A stretch of DNA of 12,749 bases from an uncultured Atopobiaceae bacterium (GTDB lineage: Bacteria > Actinomycetota > Coriobacteriia > Coriobacteriales > Atopobiaceae): the NCBI GenBank assembly GCA_947581665.1, contig CANPVI010000023.1, positions 1 to 12,749 on the forward strand, given 5' to 3'. Shown piece after piece: positions 1 to 6,663 of the stretch. The notes under the pieces were generated by a model, which saw only the letters and a program-made list of their open reading frames with translations, was not told the DNA's origin and searched no databases. Every line of letters starts with the position of its first letter. Position 1 is the stretch's first letter. The position numbers and the translations under genes were made by a program.

Positions 1-95
1 CCCCCCGCCGAGTGCACTCTCGCGGCCCCTTGGGCCTGCTAGGTAACCCGTGATAGGGCAGCGCGAGTCGATCGACGAGGTGGATAGTTCAGAGT

Positions 96-131
96 GGCGG
101 GGGCTTTCGGGAATCCCTTCGGGCCCCCGCC
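96..131 (-). terminator. GC-rich hairpin after the surface-protein gene, possible terminator
   Basis: GGCGGGGGC at 96-104 and GCCCCCGCC at 123-131 form a perfect 9-bp inverted repeat with an 18-nt loop, 20 nt past the stop codon of the minus-strand surface-protein gene. The position fits a transcription terminator. No clear T tract follows the stem on either strand, so a canonical intrinsic terminator is not shown; it could act only as an mRNA 3' end stabiliser. Nothing else in 1-95 could be assigned. Confidence 0.45.
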
Positions 132-151
132 GGGTGAGTGCTCGCTCCTCG

Positions 152-3100
152 CTACGCAGCCGGGTTGGTTGCGGGGAGGTTCGCCGCGTACCACACGACG
201 TTCTCCTGCACCCAGCCGAGCCTGGCCTGCGCGTTGTACTCCTCCACGGAGGTGGTCCAGAGGTGCGTGCCGACCTGCTCATAGGGGTTGAAGAGCTGGT
301 AGACCGGGTAGTTCGAGATGGTGGAGCCGTAGAAGACGGGCTGGCCGTCGTTATCCCTCAGCCATCCGAGCTGCTGGAGGCTCTCGTACTCGGAGAGCTT
401 CGTGGTGTAGTAGTGGTCGTGGCTGTAGGGGTTGTAGAGGCGATAGACCGCGATGCCTGTGTTCGGCGCGTACCAGGCCACGCCCTCGTTCTCCCAGCCA
501 TAACCCTCGAGGTCCTCGATCTCGTTCGCATTGGCGCTCACGAGGTGGTCGCCGTTGTTGGGGTTGTAGAGGCGCTCGACGGCAATCTGGGAGCTCTCGA
601 AGACCGCGGTGATGGGCAGGGCGATGTCGGTCGGATTCTGCTTCACCGTGTAGGTCGGGTTCTCGGAGAGGGTTGCGCCGTTTCCGTTGGTCCACTTCAC
701 GAACTTGTAGCCGTTGTTGGCGACGGCGGTGAGGTCCATGAGGTTGGAGTTGTTGGCGTTCACGGCCTGCTGCACGGTGCCAGCGCCGGCCGGGCTCACG
801 GTCACCTGGACGGGATCCTTGACGGCGATGGTGAGCGTTGCATTCCCTGTCACGTTGCTGAGGTTGGTGCCCAAGCCGTAGGAGGGCAGCATGGCGAGCG
901 CCCAGTCCAGTTTCCTGTCATTCGGGCTGTAGGCCGGGTCGAGGGTGACGTCGATCGTGCAGCTCGTGTCCCAGAGCTTAGTCGTGACGGCCACGTTCTT
1001 GGGGTTGAGGTTGAGGTCCGGATTACTCCACACGACATTGCTGTCGGTCACGAGGACGTTCTGGAGCCCGGTGATGGAGGTGCCCTGAGGATCGGTTGGC
1101 TTCGAGCCAGTAGGCGCCGTGTAGGCCTTGGAGAGGTCGGCCGAGACGAGGGCGTTGAAGAGGCTCGTCGCGTCCTCGGAGGCGGCCGGCACGGCCGTCA
1201 CCTTGGTGGAAACGGGGATGTTGGTGTCGGTGACTTCGTCGCCCATGGTGGCGCTCACGGTGTAGCTACCGGTGGAGCCGATGACAAGCGAGGGGCTGGC
1301 AGGAGTCCAGGCGAGGTCCACCGTGGTCACGATCGGGTAGAGGATGACGGGCTGACCACTCTTGATGGGCAGGCTGGAGATGGCGTCGCCAGCGTTCACG
1401 GCCACATAGGCCTCGGCGGTGGCGTCATAGACGAACCAGCCCACGAAGACGTTCTTGCCCTGGGTGACGGGGCCGCTCGAGTTATTGGGCACGAGGACCG
1501 GGAGCTCGGGGATGGTGCCACCCTCGGCAGCACCGATGACGTAGGTGTTGGGGGTTTTGCCGGTGTCGATCGTGGTGTAGGGAAGGTCGCCGGAAGGGGT
1601 GAGGGTCGCGAAGAGGACTTTAGAAACCGCATTGAAGTTTGTGTTGCCCGCGAGGTTGAGCGTAATCTCAGTTCCCCACTGGGCCACGAAGCTGTAGTTC
1701 GCACCGATGCCCGCAGGTGCGGGAAGCGTGTAGGAGCTGCCCGGCGCCACGGCAGAGGCGCTGCCGAGCACCCAGCCGGTGACGGCTTGGTTCTTCACCG
1801 TGGTGGAGGGGTTGGTCACGTCCGCGGCAGTTGCACCGTTGGCGGTGAGAAGGGTGATCGCGCTCCCCTCCTGGCCGTACATCGAGTTATTCGCGATGTT
1901 GTTGTTGGTGACGTTTTTCGCCTCGTTTACGAAGTTTACGCCAGTCACGCTCACGCTCGAGCCCGTACCGGTACCCTTGTTGGCCTGATAATTTGCGGGC
2001 CACGCGTTGGCGGTGTAGGTGCCTGCGATCGTGCCATTCACCTTGTTCACGGTGTAGGTTTCGACAATGGTGCTTTCAGCCTTCACGCCGTTCACGGACG
2101 CATTGCAGATGCTGTTTTCGGCGTCCATGGCGATCCACACGACACCCACGCCCTCGCTGTTGAGCTTCACGGGGTTGACGTCGCTGCCGTCCTTGAGCGT
2201 GCTGAAGGCGAGCGTGGGCGTGTCCGTGGCGTTCGCGCGGGTCCATTGGAAGCCGTAGAGGCCGTTCGGGGAACCCTCGACGATGGCCCAGAGGACGTTG
2301 TCATCGCCATAGGTGGACGTGAAGGGGAGCTTCTCCGTCGTGCCCTCCGCGGCGTCCTCGCCGTCGTAGTTCGCCCAGTCGAGACCGAGAGCGGCGATGA
2401 TTGCCTTATCGGCGGCTGCCCTATTGTTGGTTATTCCGGCGTTATCGCCCACGAAGCCGATCGAGGTGACCTTCGCGGCAACCCAGTTGTTGCCAGCCGT
2501 CGGAGAACCGGGCTCGATGCCTCCAGAACCGCTTATCTCGCCGTCGATTTGTGCGCCGTTGTCCTTGATGGGCACGGAGCTATCGTTGACGATGTCGCCG
2601 CCCACGGTGGAGCCAGAGCCGAGGTTGAGCGTGCTCTTTCCAGTGTTATTAATCCCTTCGGTGACGGTGCCACCCTCACCAAGGGTAACGGAACCTGCAG
2701 AGCTGTCGATGGTGCCCACGGTCCCGCCGTTGCTCACGTTCACGGCAGGAACATTCGAATCGCTCACACTTCCCGTTGTCGTGTTGAGAACGCTGTTGAC
2801 CTCGCCGCCGGTGACGTTGAGCTCGCCGCTCGTTCCGTAGCTCGCGTAGCCGTGCGCGCCGGCGTTGTTCACGACGCCCGTGGCGGCCTCAGGGAACGCG
2901 ACGCTCCCGGAGCCGATAGTTCCAGTTGGCATACTGCCGCTCTCGGGAACAGCACCCACGACGGAGCCGCCCTCGTTGACGTTTACCGTGGAGCCCTGGT
3001 TCACGATGCCCACGGGGCCGGTGACGGAGCCGCTGATGTCCACGGTGTTATTGCCACCTTTGAGCTCCTTGGACTGAGGGAGGTACATGCCGGCAACGCC

Positions 3101-3811
3101 GCCCTTGACCGTGCCGCCGTTGTTCACGTTGATGTCGGCCGGAGCGGTGATGTCGGCCGTGCCGTTGGTGCGGATGCCGACCTGGGCGGCGTCCACGATG
3201 CCTCCCTGGTTCACGTTCACGACTCCGCCAAGCGCCATGATCGCGGCGGCGTCCTTGCTGGAAGTCGGAGCGGACGTGCTTTTTACGGCGCCGCCGTCGT
3301 TCACGTTCAAGGTGCCGGAGAAGACGGTCACAGTCACCGTCTTCGTGTCTTTTTGGGAGGCCTGTCCAGTCACCGTGACGTTGTTTCCGATTGTGACGGT
3401 CGGTCCACTCGGCTGGTTGAGCGTCTTCTCACCCACCGTGATGACGCTTACGTTGCTCGAGAGCTGACCAGCGCCACTCTTGTAGTCCAGGCCTGCGGCT
3501 TCGATGGTGACCGCCTTGTCGGAGGAAAGGGTGAGCGAGCAGTTCGCGCCTTTCACGACGAGCTCGCTATTAAGCGTGATCGGGGTTTGAGCGTCGCTCA
3601 GATCCACCGCGAAGTTGTTATTGGGACTTTCCGTAACTGCAGTTTTGGCTACGCCAAAAGCATCAGCCACCGTCTGATCCGTAGCTGTGGACAGATCGAG
3701 CTCCCCGCCCGTAGTTGCCCACGCCGGCGTGGCAACCACCACGGCGGCGAAGAGGGCAAGCAGCGCGGTCAGCGCCCCTGCCCAGATCTTCCTGTGTGTA
3801 CTGTGAGCCAT
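152..3811 (-). CDS. Large secreted surface protein with beta-helix-like repeats, InlB-like modules and C-terminal DUF5648-type repeats
   Basis: The product has 1219 residues. The ATG at 3811 is chosen because AAGGAG lies 7 nt upstream and the protein then opens with a signal peptide (HRK, a hydrophobic run at about 12-28, and AWA at 30-32 as cleavage site). Residues about 78-430 contain recurring short motifs of the type NVN-x-GG-x-V (near 169, 199, 228, 277, 358), as in parallel beta-helix adhesins. Residues about 678-713 and 714-831 (VGWF at 790-793) and 999-1073 (YKFVKW) resemble InlB/Listeria-Bacteroides repeats. Three repeats with the pattern RLYNP...GW...WYAP at about 1078-1116, 1122-1163 and 1170-1209 match DUF5648 as I remember that family. 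There is no LPXTG motif and no C-terminal membrane segment. The inferred role is an extracellular, probably cell-surface-bound adhesin or matrix protein; the ligand is unknown. The gene looks less GC-rich than the chaperone operon, which suggests an accessory gene. Confidence 0.9.
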   Translation of the reverse strand: MAHSTHRKIWAGALTALLALFAAVVVATPAWATTGGELDLSTATDQTVADAFGVAKTAVTESPNNNFAVDLSDAQTPITLNSELVVKGANCSLTLSSDKAVTIEAAGLDYKSGAGQLSSNVSVITVGEKTLNQPSGPTVTIGNNVTVTGQASQKDTKTVTVTVFSGTLNVNDGGAVKSTSAPTSSKDAAAIMALGGVVNVNQGGIVDAAQVGIRTNGTADITAPADINVNNGGTVKGGVAGMYLPQSKELKGGNNTVDISGSVTGPVGIVNQGSTVNVNEGGSVVGAVPESGSMPTGTIGSGSVAFPEAATGVVNNAGAHGYASYGTSGELNVTGGEVNSVLNTTTGSVSDSNVPAVNVSNGGTVGTIDSSAGSVTLGEGGTVTEGINNTGKSTLNLGSGSTVGGDIVNDSSVPIKDNGAQIDGEISGSGGIEPGSPTAGNNWVAAKVTSIGFVGDNAGITNNRAAADKAIIAALGLDWANYDGEDAAEGTTEKLPFTSTYGDDNVLWAIVEGSPNGLYGFQWTRANATDTPTLAFSTLKDGSDVNPVKLNSEGVGVVWIAMDAENSICNASVNGVKAESTIVETYTVNKVNGTIAGTYTANAWPANYQANKGTGTGSSVSVTGVNFVNEAKNVTNNNIANNSMYGQEGSAITLLTANGATAADVTNPSTTVKNQAVTGWVLGSASAVAPGSSYTLPAPAGIGANYSFVAQWGTEITLNLAGNTNFNAVSKVLFATLTPSGDLPYTTIDTGKTPNTYVIGAAEGGTIPELPVLVPNNSSGPVTQGKNVFVGWFVYDATAEAYVAVNAGDAISSLPIKSGQPVILYPIVTTVDLAWTPASPSLVIGSTGSYTVSATMGDEVTDTNIPVSTKVTAVPAASEDATSLFNALVSADLSKAYTAPTGSKPTDPQGTSITGLQNVLVTDSNVVWSNPDLNLNPKNVAVTTKLWDTSCTIDVTLDPAYSPNDRKLDWALAMLPSYGLGTNLSNVTGNATLTIAVKDPVQVTVSPAGAGTVQQAVNANNSNLMDLTAVANNGYKFVKWTNGNGATLSENPTYTVKQNPTDIALPITAVFESSQIAVERLYNPNNGDHLVSANANEIEDLEGYGWENEGVAWYAPNTGIAVYRLYNPYSHDHYYTTKLSEYESLQQLGWLRDNDGQPVFYGSTISNYPVYQLFNPYEQVGTHLWTTSVEEYNAQARLGWVQENVVWYAANLPATNPAA

Positions 3812-3837
3812 GCAATGACTCCTTCCTCTGGCTCCGA

Positions 3838-3950
3838 CGCCCCACCTAGCGAAGGGGCGCGTTTTACCGATGTGGATTTGGTTTTCCTGAGGAAGCGCGG
3901 CCCTGCCGCGCGCCTCACGCAATAGGGGCTCCTTCGCGCGAAACGCGCGA
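3838..3950 (-). promoter_or_regulatory. Structured 5' leader of the surface-protein gene, candidate cis-regulatory RNA
   Basis: Read on the minus strand, the 140 nt before the start codon can form several helices: TCGCGCG/CGCGCGA around a 3-nt loop (3950-3934); TGAGG/CCTCA enclosing GCGCGGC/GCCGCGC (3917-3888); and CGCCCC/GGGGCG (3859-3838), which lies about 26 nt before the ATG. A longer-range helix GCGAAGG (3937-3931) with CCTTCGC (3855-3849) would enclose the middle hairpin but shares bases with both the first and the last one, so the folds exclude each other. That is how many riboswitch-type leaders are built. I could not match it to a known class, and GC-rich DNA forms such helices by chance. 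No promoter was identified. Confidence 0.35.
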
Positions 3951-4365
3951 CGCGAGGTACGCCGCGAAATGCGCGCGCGACTGCGCGCACGTGACACGAA
4001 GACGAGAGACGCCGAAGTGCCCCAGCACTGGCGCTGAGGCTCCACACGGACGTAGGGCGATGCGAAAAGTCGCCACGTCTCCCCTTCCCGAAACTGCCCC
4101 GGGCGAGGGAGACCTCTGCCCAAGGCGTGCGAAGGACTATGGGAAGTGGGAGAATGAGACGCGGCGCGGCTCCGCACCACCGCTTCGCGGTGATGGCATC
4201 ACGGGCTCACCAAAACCTCGTGCCGAGCGTTGCTGTGCCTCTGCCGCAGCTCGTCCACTGCCATGGACGGGCTGCGGTTTCTCGCTTCCGGTCCCTTTCG
4301 GTTGAGAAGGTGTCTTGGCCAGGGCCGACGAAGAATCGGCAGCAAGGGAGGACATCTCCACAACC
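3951..4365. other. Non-coding stretch upstream of the surface-protein gene
   Basis: No credible gene is visible. The left part (about 3951-4000) is an alternating CG-rich tract. A hairpin at 4049-4079 pairs GACGT with ACGTC and GGCGA with TCGCC around a 2-nt bulge. Small hairpins at about 4177-4191 (CACCGC/GCGGTG) and 4324-4340 (GCCGA/TCGGC) are unremarkable in this base composition. Short open frames here lack ribosome sites and look random. Promoters for the surface gene may lie here, but I could not assign boxes with confidence. Confidence 0.5.
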
Positions 4366-4476
4366 GCCGAGTTGTCCTTTGGGCCACAACTAAAGAGTGC
4401 CCAAGAGAGGGGATGCCCTCCTTGGCTGACACTTTTTTAGTTGTGGCGCCGGTACATGCGTACCGGACAACTCGGC
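4366..4476. repeat. Nested inverted-repeat element of 111 bp
   Basis: An outer perfect inverted repeat, GCCGAGTTGTCC at 4366-4377 and GGACAACTCGGC at 4465-4476, encloses a second perfect one, GCCACAACTAAA at 4383-4394 and TTTAGTTGTGGC at 4436-4447. Inside that, CCAAG/CTTGG (4401-4405, 4421-4425) and GAGGG/CCCTC (4407-4411, 4416-4420) close a GATG loop with one bulged A. A further hairpin, CCGGTAC/GTACCGG, sits at 4449-4466 and competes with the outer repeat for two bases. The layout fits a miniature inverted-repeat element or a structured RNA. I see no flanking target-site duplication and no coding capacity. Confidence 0.7.
4397..4438 (+). terminator. Possible intrinsic terminator inside the nested palindrome
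   Basis: On the plus strand, CCAAG and GAGGG pair with CCCTC and CTTGG, the flanking GTG (4397-4399) can pair with CAC (4430-4432), and six T residues follow at 4433-4438. That is the form of a rho-independent terminator. No upstream plus-strand gene is known in the window, so it would have to end a small RNA or attenuate a leader. The reverse strand also has a weaker T-rich flank, so it could act both ways. Confidence 0.4.
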
Positions 4477-4583
4477 ATTGCGAACAATACACAACTCGCG
4501 CACCCGTCGCAACTCTCGCGCCCATTCACCCGCAAATCCGCATCGGTAGGCGGTGCGCTGCTTTTGCAGGATGGAACTTTGTG

Positions 4584-4681
4584 GCTGCTCAAGGCGCCGC
4601 CTTGAGCAGCTCTTTTGCTCCGCACATGGACTGCGGTCCAGACGGCCGAAGACCACGGCCATCTGGACCTTGCCATGTGCG
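4584..4681 (-). repeat. Two-hairpin palindromic repeat, copy 1
   Basis: Read on the minus strand, hairpin A has the outer stem CGCACATGG/CCATGTGCG (4681-4673, 4629-4621) and the inner stem GGTCCAGATGGCC/GGCCGTCTGGACC (12 Watson-Crick pairs plus one G-T) around the 9-nt loop GTGGTCTTC. After 10 nt comes hairpin B, GCTGCTCAAGGC/GCCTTGAGCAGC with a 3-nt loop (4610-4584). The inner stem and loop are nearly identical to copy 2; the outer stem and hairpin B differ but stay complementary. No T tract follows, so this does not look like a plain terminator. It lies between two divergently oriented genes. Confidence 0.8.
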
Positions 4682-4902
4682 CCAAAAGGACTCGAGACGT
4701 TGGGGACGGACCTTTCGTCTTGCGCGGGCAGCCATGCGGCACGCGAGGCGCTCTCGAAGGTCTAGCTCGGCAATATGGCGCCGCATGAGGGTAAGGAATA
4801 GGTGAACGCGCCGAAGCCGCTCGATCGATCGCACTACACTGGAGCCGCACTTCTCGCGAACCCACGCGCTCGCACTGAGCGCTCTTCTGAAAGGGGCCTT
4901 CC
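4682..4902 (+). other. Upstream region of the 211-residue protein gene
   Basis: This 221-nt stretch should hold the promoter and leader of the plus-strand gene at 4903. A TACACT hexamer at 4835-4840 could be a -10 box, but I see no matching -35 box, so I do not call a promoter. The ribosome site AAGGGG at 4891-4896 is clear. Apparent reading frames in this stretch lack family resemblance and ribosome sites. Confidence 0.35.
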
Positions 4903-5538
4903 ATGGCCGATGGCATCACCCCGGCGCCCGCGCACTGGGACGAGCACGTGAACTACTACGACCTCCCGCGCGTGCGCACGGGCATCAGCTTCACCCCGCG
5001 CATCCTCGCGGCCATGCTCGTGGGCGGCAACGCCATGGGCATCAACTGGGCCGCGAAGTTCGCGCACATCCCCGAGATGGAGGTGCCCGACAACGCGCAC
5101 AAGCCCGTCGTCACCGGCGAATTCGCGGACTACGGCGGCGAGGTCCTCCTCTCGAAGATCCTCCCGCCCGACATCCTCGGCGACCTCACGGAGACGAAGT
5201 CCGTGGACGACGTGCGCGACGGCATGTGGATCCCCGAGGTGCTCGAGGTGGTCACGGGCCGGCTCGTGGCGAACGAGGGCGAAGAGGTGGAGCACATCTA
5301 CGCCGCCTGCAAGGAGATCATGGAGGACGCGGACACGGTCGTCTTCTACTGGGACGCGCACTACGTGATCCACATGCTCGGCCTCGAACACATCGACGAC
5401 GGCGAGTTCCACATCGCCTCGCGCTTCTACAATCGCTTCGCCGACGAGGACCCGGTGGGGAGCCTCTTCGCGCTCTTCCTGCTTTCCTTCCTCGGCGCCG
5501 AGCACTTCAACCAGGTGGTGGAGACGCTCACCGTCTAG
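4903..5538 (+). CDS. Conserved-looking protein of unknown function, 211 residues
   Basis: The ATG at 4903 follows AAGGGG by 6 nt, and the frame has the GC-rich third positions expected of a real gene here. The product is acidic, about 23 kDa, with no signal peptide. Two moderately hydrophobic stretches (about 32-52 and 186-200) look more like buried core than membrane spans. The middle and end are rich in Asp, Glu, His, Tyr and Phe, for example VVFYWDAHY near 146-154 and HIDDGEFH near 161-168. I do not recognise a family, a metal-binding motif or catalytic residues. It stands alone on the plus strand, divergent from the surface gene and convergent with the lipase gene, whose stop codon it overlaps. 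That arrangement gives no functional hint. A cytoplasmic location is inferred. Confidence 0.85.
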   Translation: MADGITPAPAHWDEHVNYYDLPRVRTGISFTPRILAAMLVGGNAMGINWAAKFAHIPEMEVPDNAHKPVVTGEFADYGGEVLLSKILPPDILGDLTETKSVDDVRDGMWIPEVLEVVTGRLVANEGEEVEHIYAACKEIMEDADTVVFYWDAHYVIHMLGLEHIDDGEFHIASRFYNRFADEDPVGSLFALFLLSFLGAEHFNQVVETLTV

Positions 5539-6476
5539 CCCGCGAGCCACGCACGCCAGCGGCCTACCTCGCCCCTCGCCTGCGCGAGGCCGGCGGCGTA
5601 GGCCGCCTTCAGCTTGGCGGTGCTCTTCGTCATGTAGCTCACGGGCATCTCGCTCGGGCAGAACTGGTAGGCCACGCCTTGGCGCTCGAGCTCGTCGATC
5701 TCGTCGAGCTGGGCGTTGTAGAGCGCGGGGCGCGCGAGGAGCGCCTCGTAGACCTTGGGGTAGGGCGCGTAGCAGAGGCGATAGAGCGCGCGTTTCGCGA
5801 GCGTGAGGGGCTTCAGGCGAAAGCCGCGCTCGCGCGTGCGCACGATGAAGAAGCGCTCGAAGCCGTCTGCCTTCGCCGCCTCGAGGCAAACGCCGTGGCT
5901 CGTGCCCATGCCGCCATCGATGTAGGCGCGGCCGTCCACGGTGACGGGCGGGGTGAAGACGGGGTAGGAGCACGAGGCCTCGATGCGAAGCATCACCTCC
6001 GCGGTGTTCGGCATGTCGCGCTTCGTCCACGCGCGAGTCTCGGCCGTCTTCAGGTCGAGCGCCTCGATCTCGAGGTCGCAGGGGTTCTCGGCGAAGGTCC
6101 GCTCGTCGAAGACGAGGTCGGCCACCACTGAGCGCTCGGCCTTCGTGGCCTCTGAGACCGCGATCTCCGAGAGCTCGCCGAAGACGAACTTCGTGTTGAA
6201 GAAGCCGTGGCCGGTGAGAAACATCGCGATGCCGCCCGCCTCGGGAAGGCCCGGCGCCTCGCAGAACATGCCGCGGGCGCGCGTGATGTCGCGCGACACG
6301 TAGTCCGCCGCGAGCTCGGCGCCCGCGGAGACGCCGTAGGCCTTGGGGAAGTTCAGCCCCTCCTCGAGCAGCACCTCGAGCACGCCCGCCGTATAGGCGT
6401 TGCGCATGCCGCCGCCCTCGAAGATGAGGGCCACGTCGCCGGTGTTCGGCGCAAGGTTCTGCTTTACGTTGCTCAT
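5535..6476 (-). CDS. Patatin-like phospholipase (YjjU-type serine lipid hydrolase)
   Basis: The product has 313 residues, the usual length for bacterial patatins of the YjjU kind. The oxyanion-hole motif GGGMRN is at 21-26, the nucleophile elbow GVSAG at 48-52 gives catalytic Ser50, and DGG at 187-189 gives catalytic Asp187, so the Ser-Asp dyad is complete. These enzymes hydrolyse acyl esters of phospholipids or other lipids; the actual substrate is unknown. No signal peptide or membrane segment is seen, so a cytoplasmic or membrane-peripheral place is inferred. The ATG at 6476 is chosen because the domain starts directly after it, yet no clear Shine-Dalgarno sequence is present and a small hairpin sits there instead. 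The frame stays open upstream into the repeat region, but that part does not resemble protein. The gene follows clpB in the same direction after 368 nt. Confidence 0.93.
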   Translation of the reverse strand: MSNVKQNLAPNTGDVALIFEGGGMRNAYTAGVLEVLLEEGLNFPKAYGVSAGAELAADYVSRDITRARGMFCEAPGLPEAGGIAMFLTGHGFFNTKFVFGELSEIAVSEATKAERSVVADLVFDERTFAENPCDLEIEALDLKTAETRAWTKRDMPNTAEVMLRIEASCSYPVFTPPVTVDGRAYIDGGMGTSHGVCLEAAKADGFERFFIVRTRERGFRLKPLTLAKRALYRLCYAPYPKVYEALLARPALYNAQLDEIDELERQGVAYQFCPSEMPVSYMTKSTAKLKAAYAAGLAQARGEVGRWRAWLAG

Positions 6477-6479
6477 GCA

Positions 6480-6493
6480 GGGGTTCGTACCCC
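6480..6493 (-). promoter_or_regulatory. Small hairpin just before the lipase start codon
   Basis: GGGGT (6480-6484) and ACCCC (6489-6493) form a perfect 5-bp stem with a 4-nt loop. On the minus strand it ends 3 nt before the ATG, where the ribosome site should be, and no other Shine-Dalgarno sequence is visible. It may limit translation initiation. A stem this short can arise by chance. Confidence 0.4.
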
Positions 6494-6558
6494 AAGCTTC
6501 GGCCCAGACCTGGCCGCACAGAACACTCAAAAGAGGTTCTTTTGCGCCGTTTGGGGGC

Positions 6559-6651
6559 GGAGGGGATGCACCCGTGGTCTTCGGGTGCGTCACCGCAGCC
6601 TCCACACGGCAGGGCGAAAGCACCTTGGCCTGCGCTGCGCAGGCCAAGGTG
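6559..6651 (+). repeat. Two-hairpin palindromic repeat, copy 3 (opposite orientation)
   Basis: On the plus strand, hairpin A pairs GGAGG with CCTCC (6559-6563, 6599-6603) and GATGCACCCG with CGGGTGCGTC (6565-6574, 6582-6591), with one G-T pair at the same place as in copies 1 and 2. The loop region GTGGTCTTC (6574-6582) and the strand ACCGCAG (6592-6598) are identical to theirs, though the stem sequences differ. After 17 nt, hairpin B pairs CACCTTGGCCTGCG with CGCAGGCCAAGGTG around a 3-nt loop (6621-6651), a perfect 14-bp stem. A small hairpin, CAAAAGA/TCTTTTG (6528-6544), precedes the copy. Confidence 0.75.
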
Positions 6652-6663
6652 GGACATTTGCAG

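Noticed and set aside
10..19. Palindrome GAGTGCACTC, reminiscent of CIRCE half-sites
   Set aside because: CIRCE needs TTAGCACTC and GAGTGCTAA separated by 9 nt; neither the spacing nor the TTA/TAA ends are present.
50..3925. Plus-strand open frame of 1291 codons opposite the surface-protein gene
   Set aside because: Its translation is low-complexity (Val, Gly, His, Asp rich), has no family resemblance and lacks a ribosome site. The minus frame has a signal peptide and known repeats, so this is a shadow of codon bias.
3812..4180. N-terminal extension of the surface protein to an upstream Met
   Set aside because: The extension is Arg/Ser-rich and would bury the signal peptide and its good ribosome site.
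4584..4610. HAIR-like HspR operator in hairpin B (CTCAAG, 7 nt, CTTGAG)
   Set aside because: HAIR is CTTGAGT-N7-ACTCAAG; here the half-sites are in the opposite order. Copy 2 has a different spacing, copy 3 lacks the half-sites, and no heat-shock promoter is near.
4621..4681. A short peptide MAVVFGRLDRSP readable in copies 1 and 2 of the repeat
   Set aside because: In copy 3 the stem length differs so that the reading frame shifts while pairing is kept. The constraint is on structure, not on protein.
4230..4919. Overlapping small open frames on both strands (4230-4805 plus, 4437-4919 minus)
   Set aside because: They run through palindromes and repeats, have no ribosome sites and no protein-like composition.
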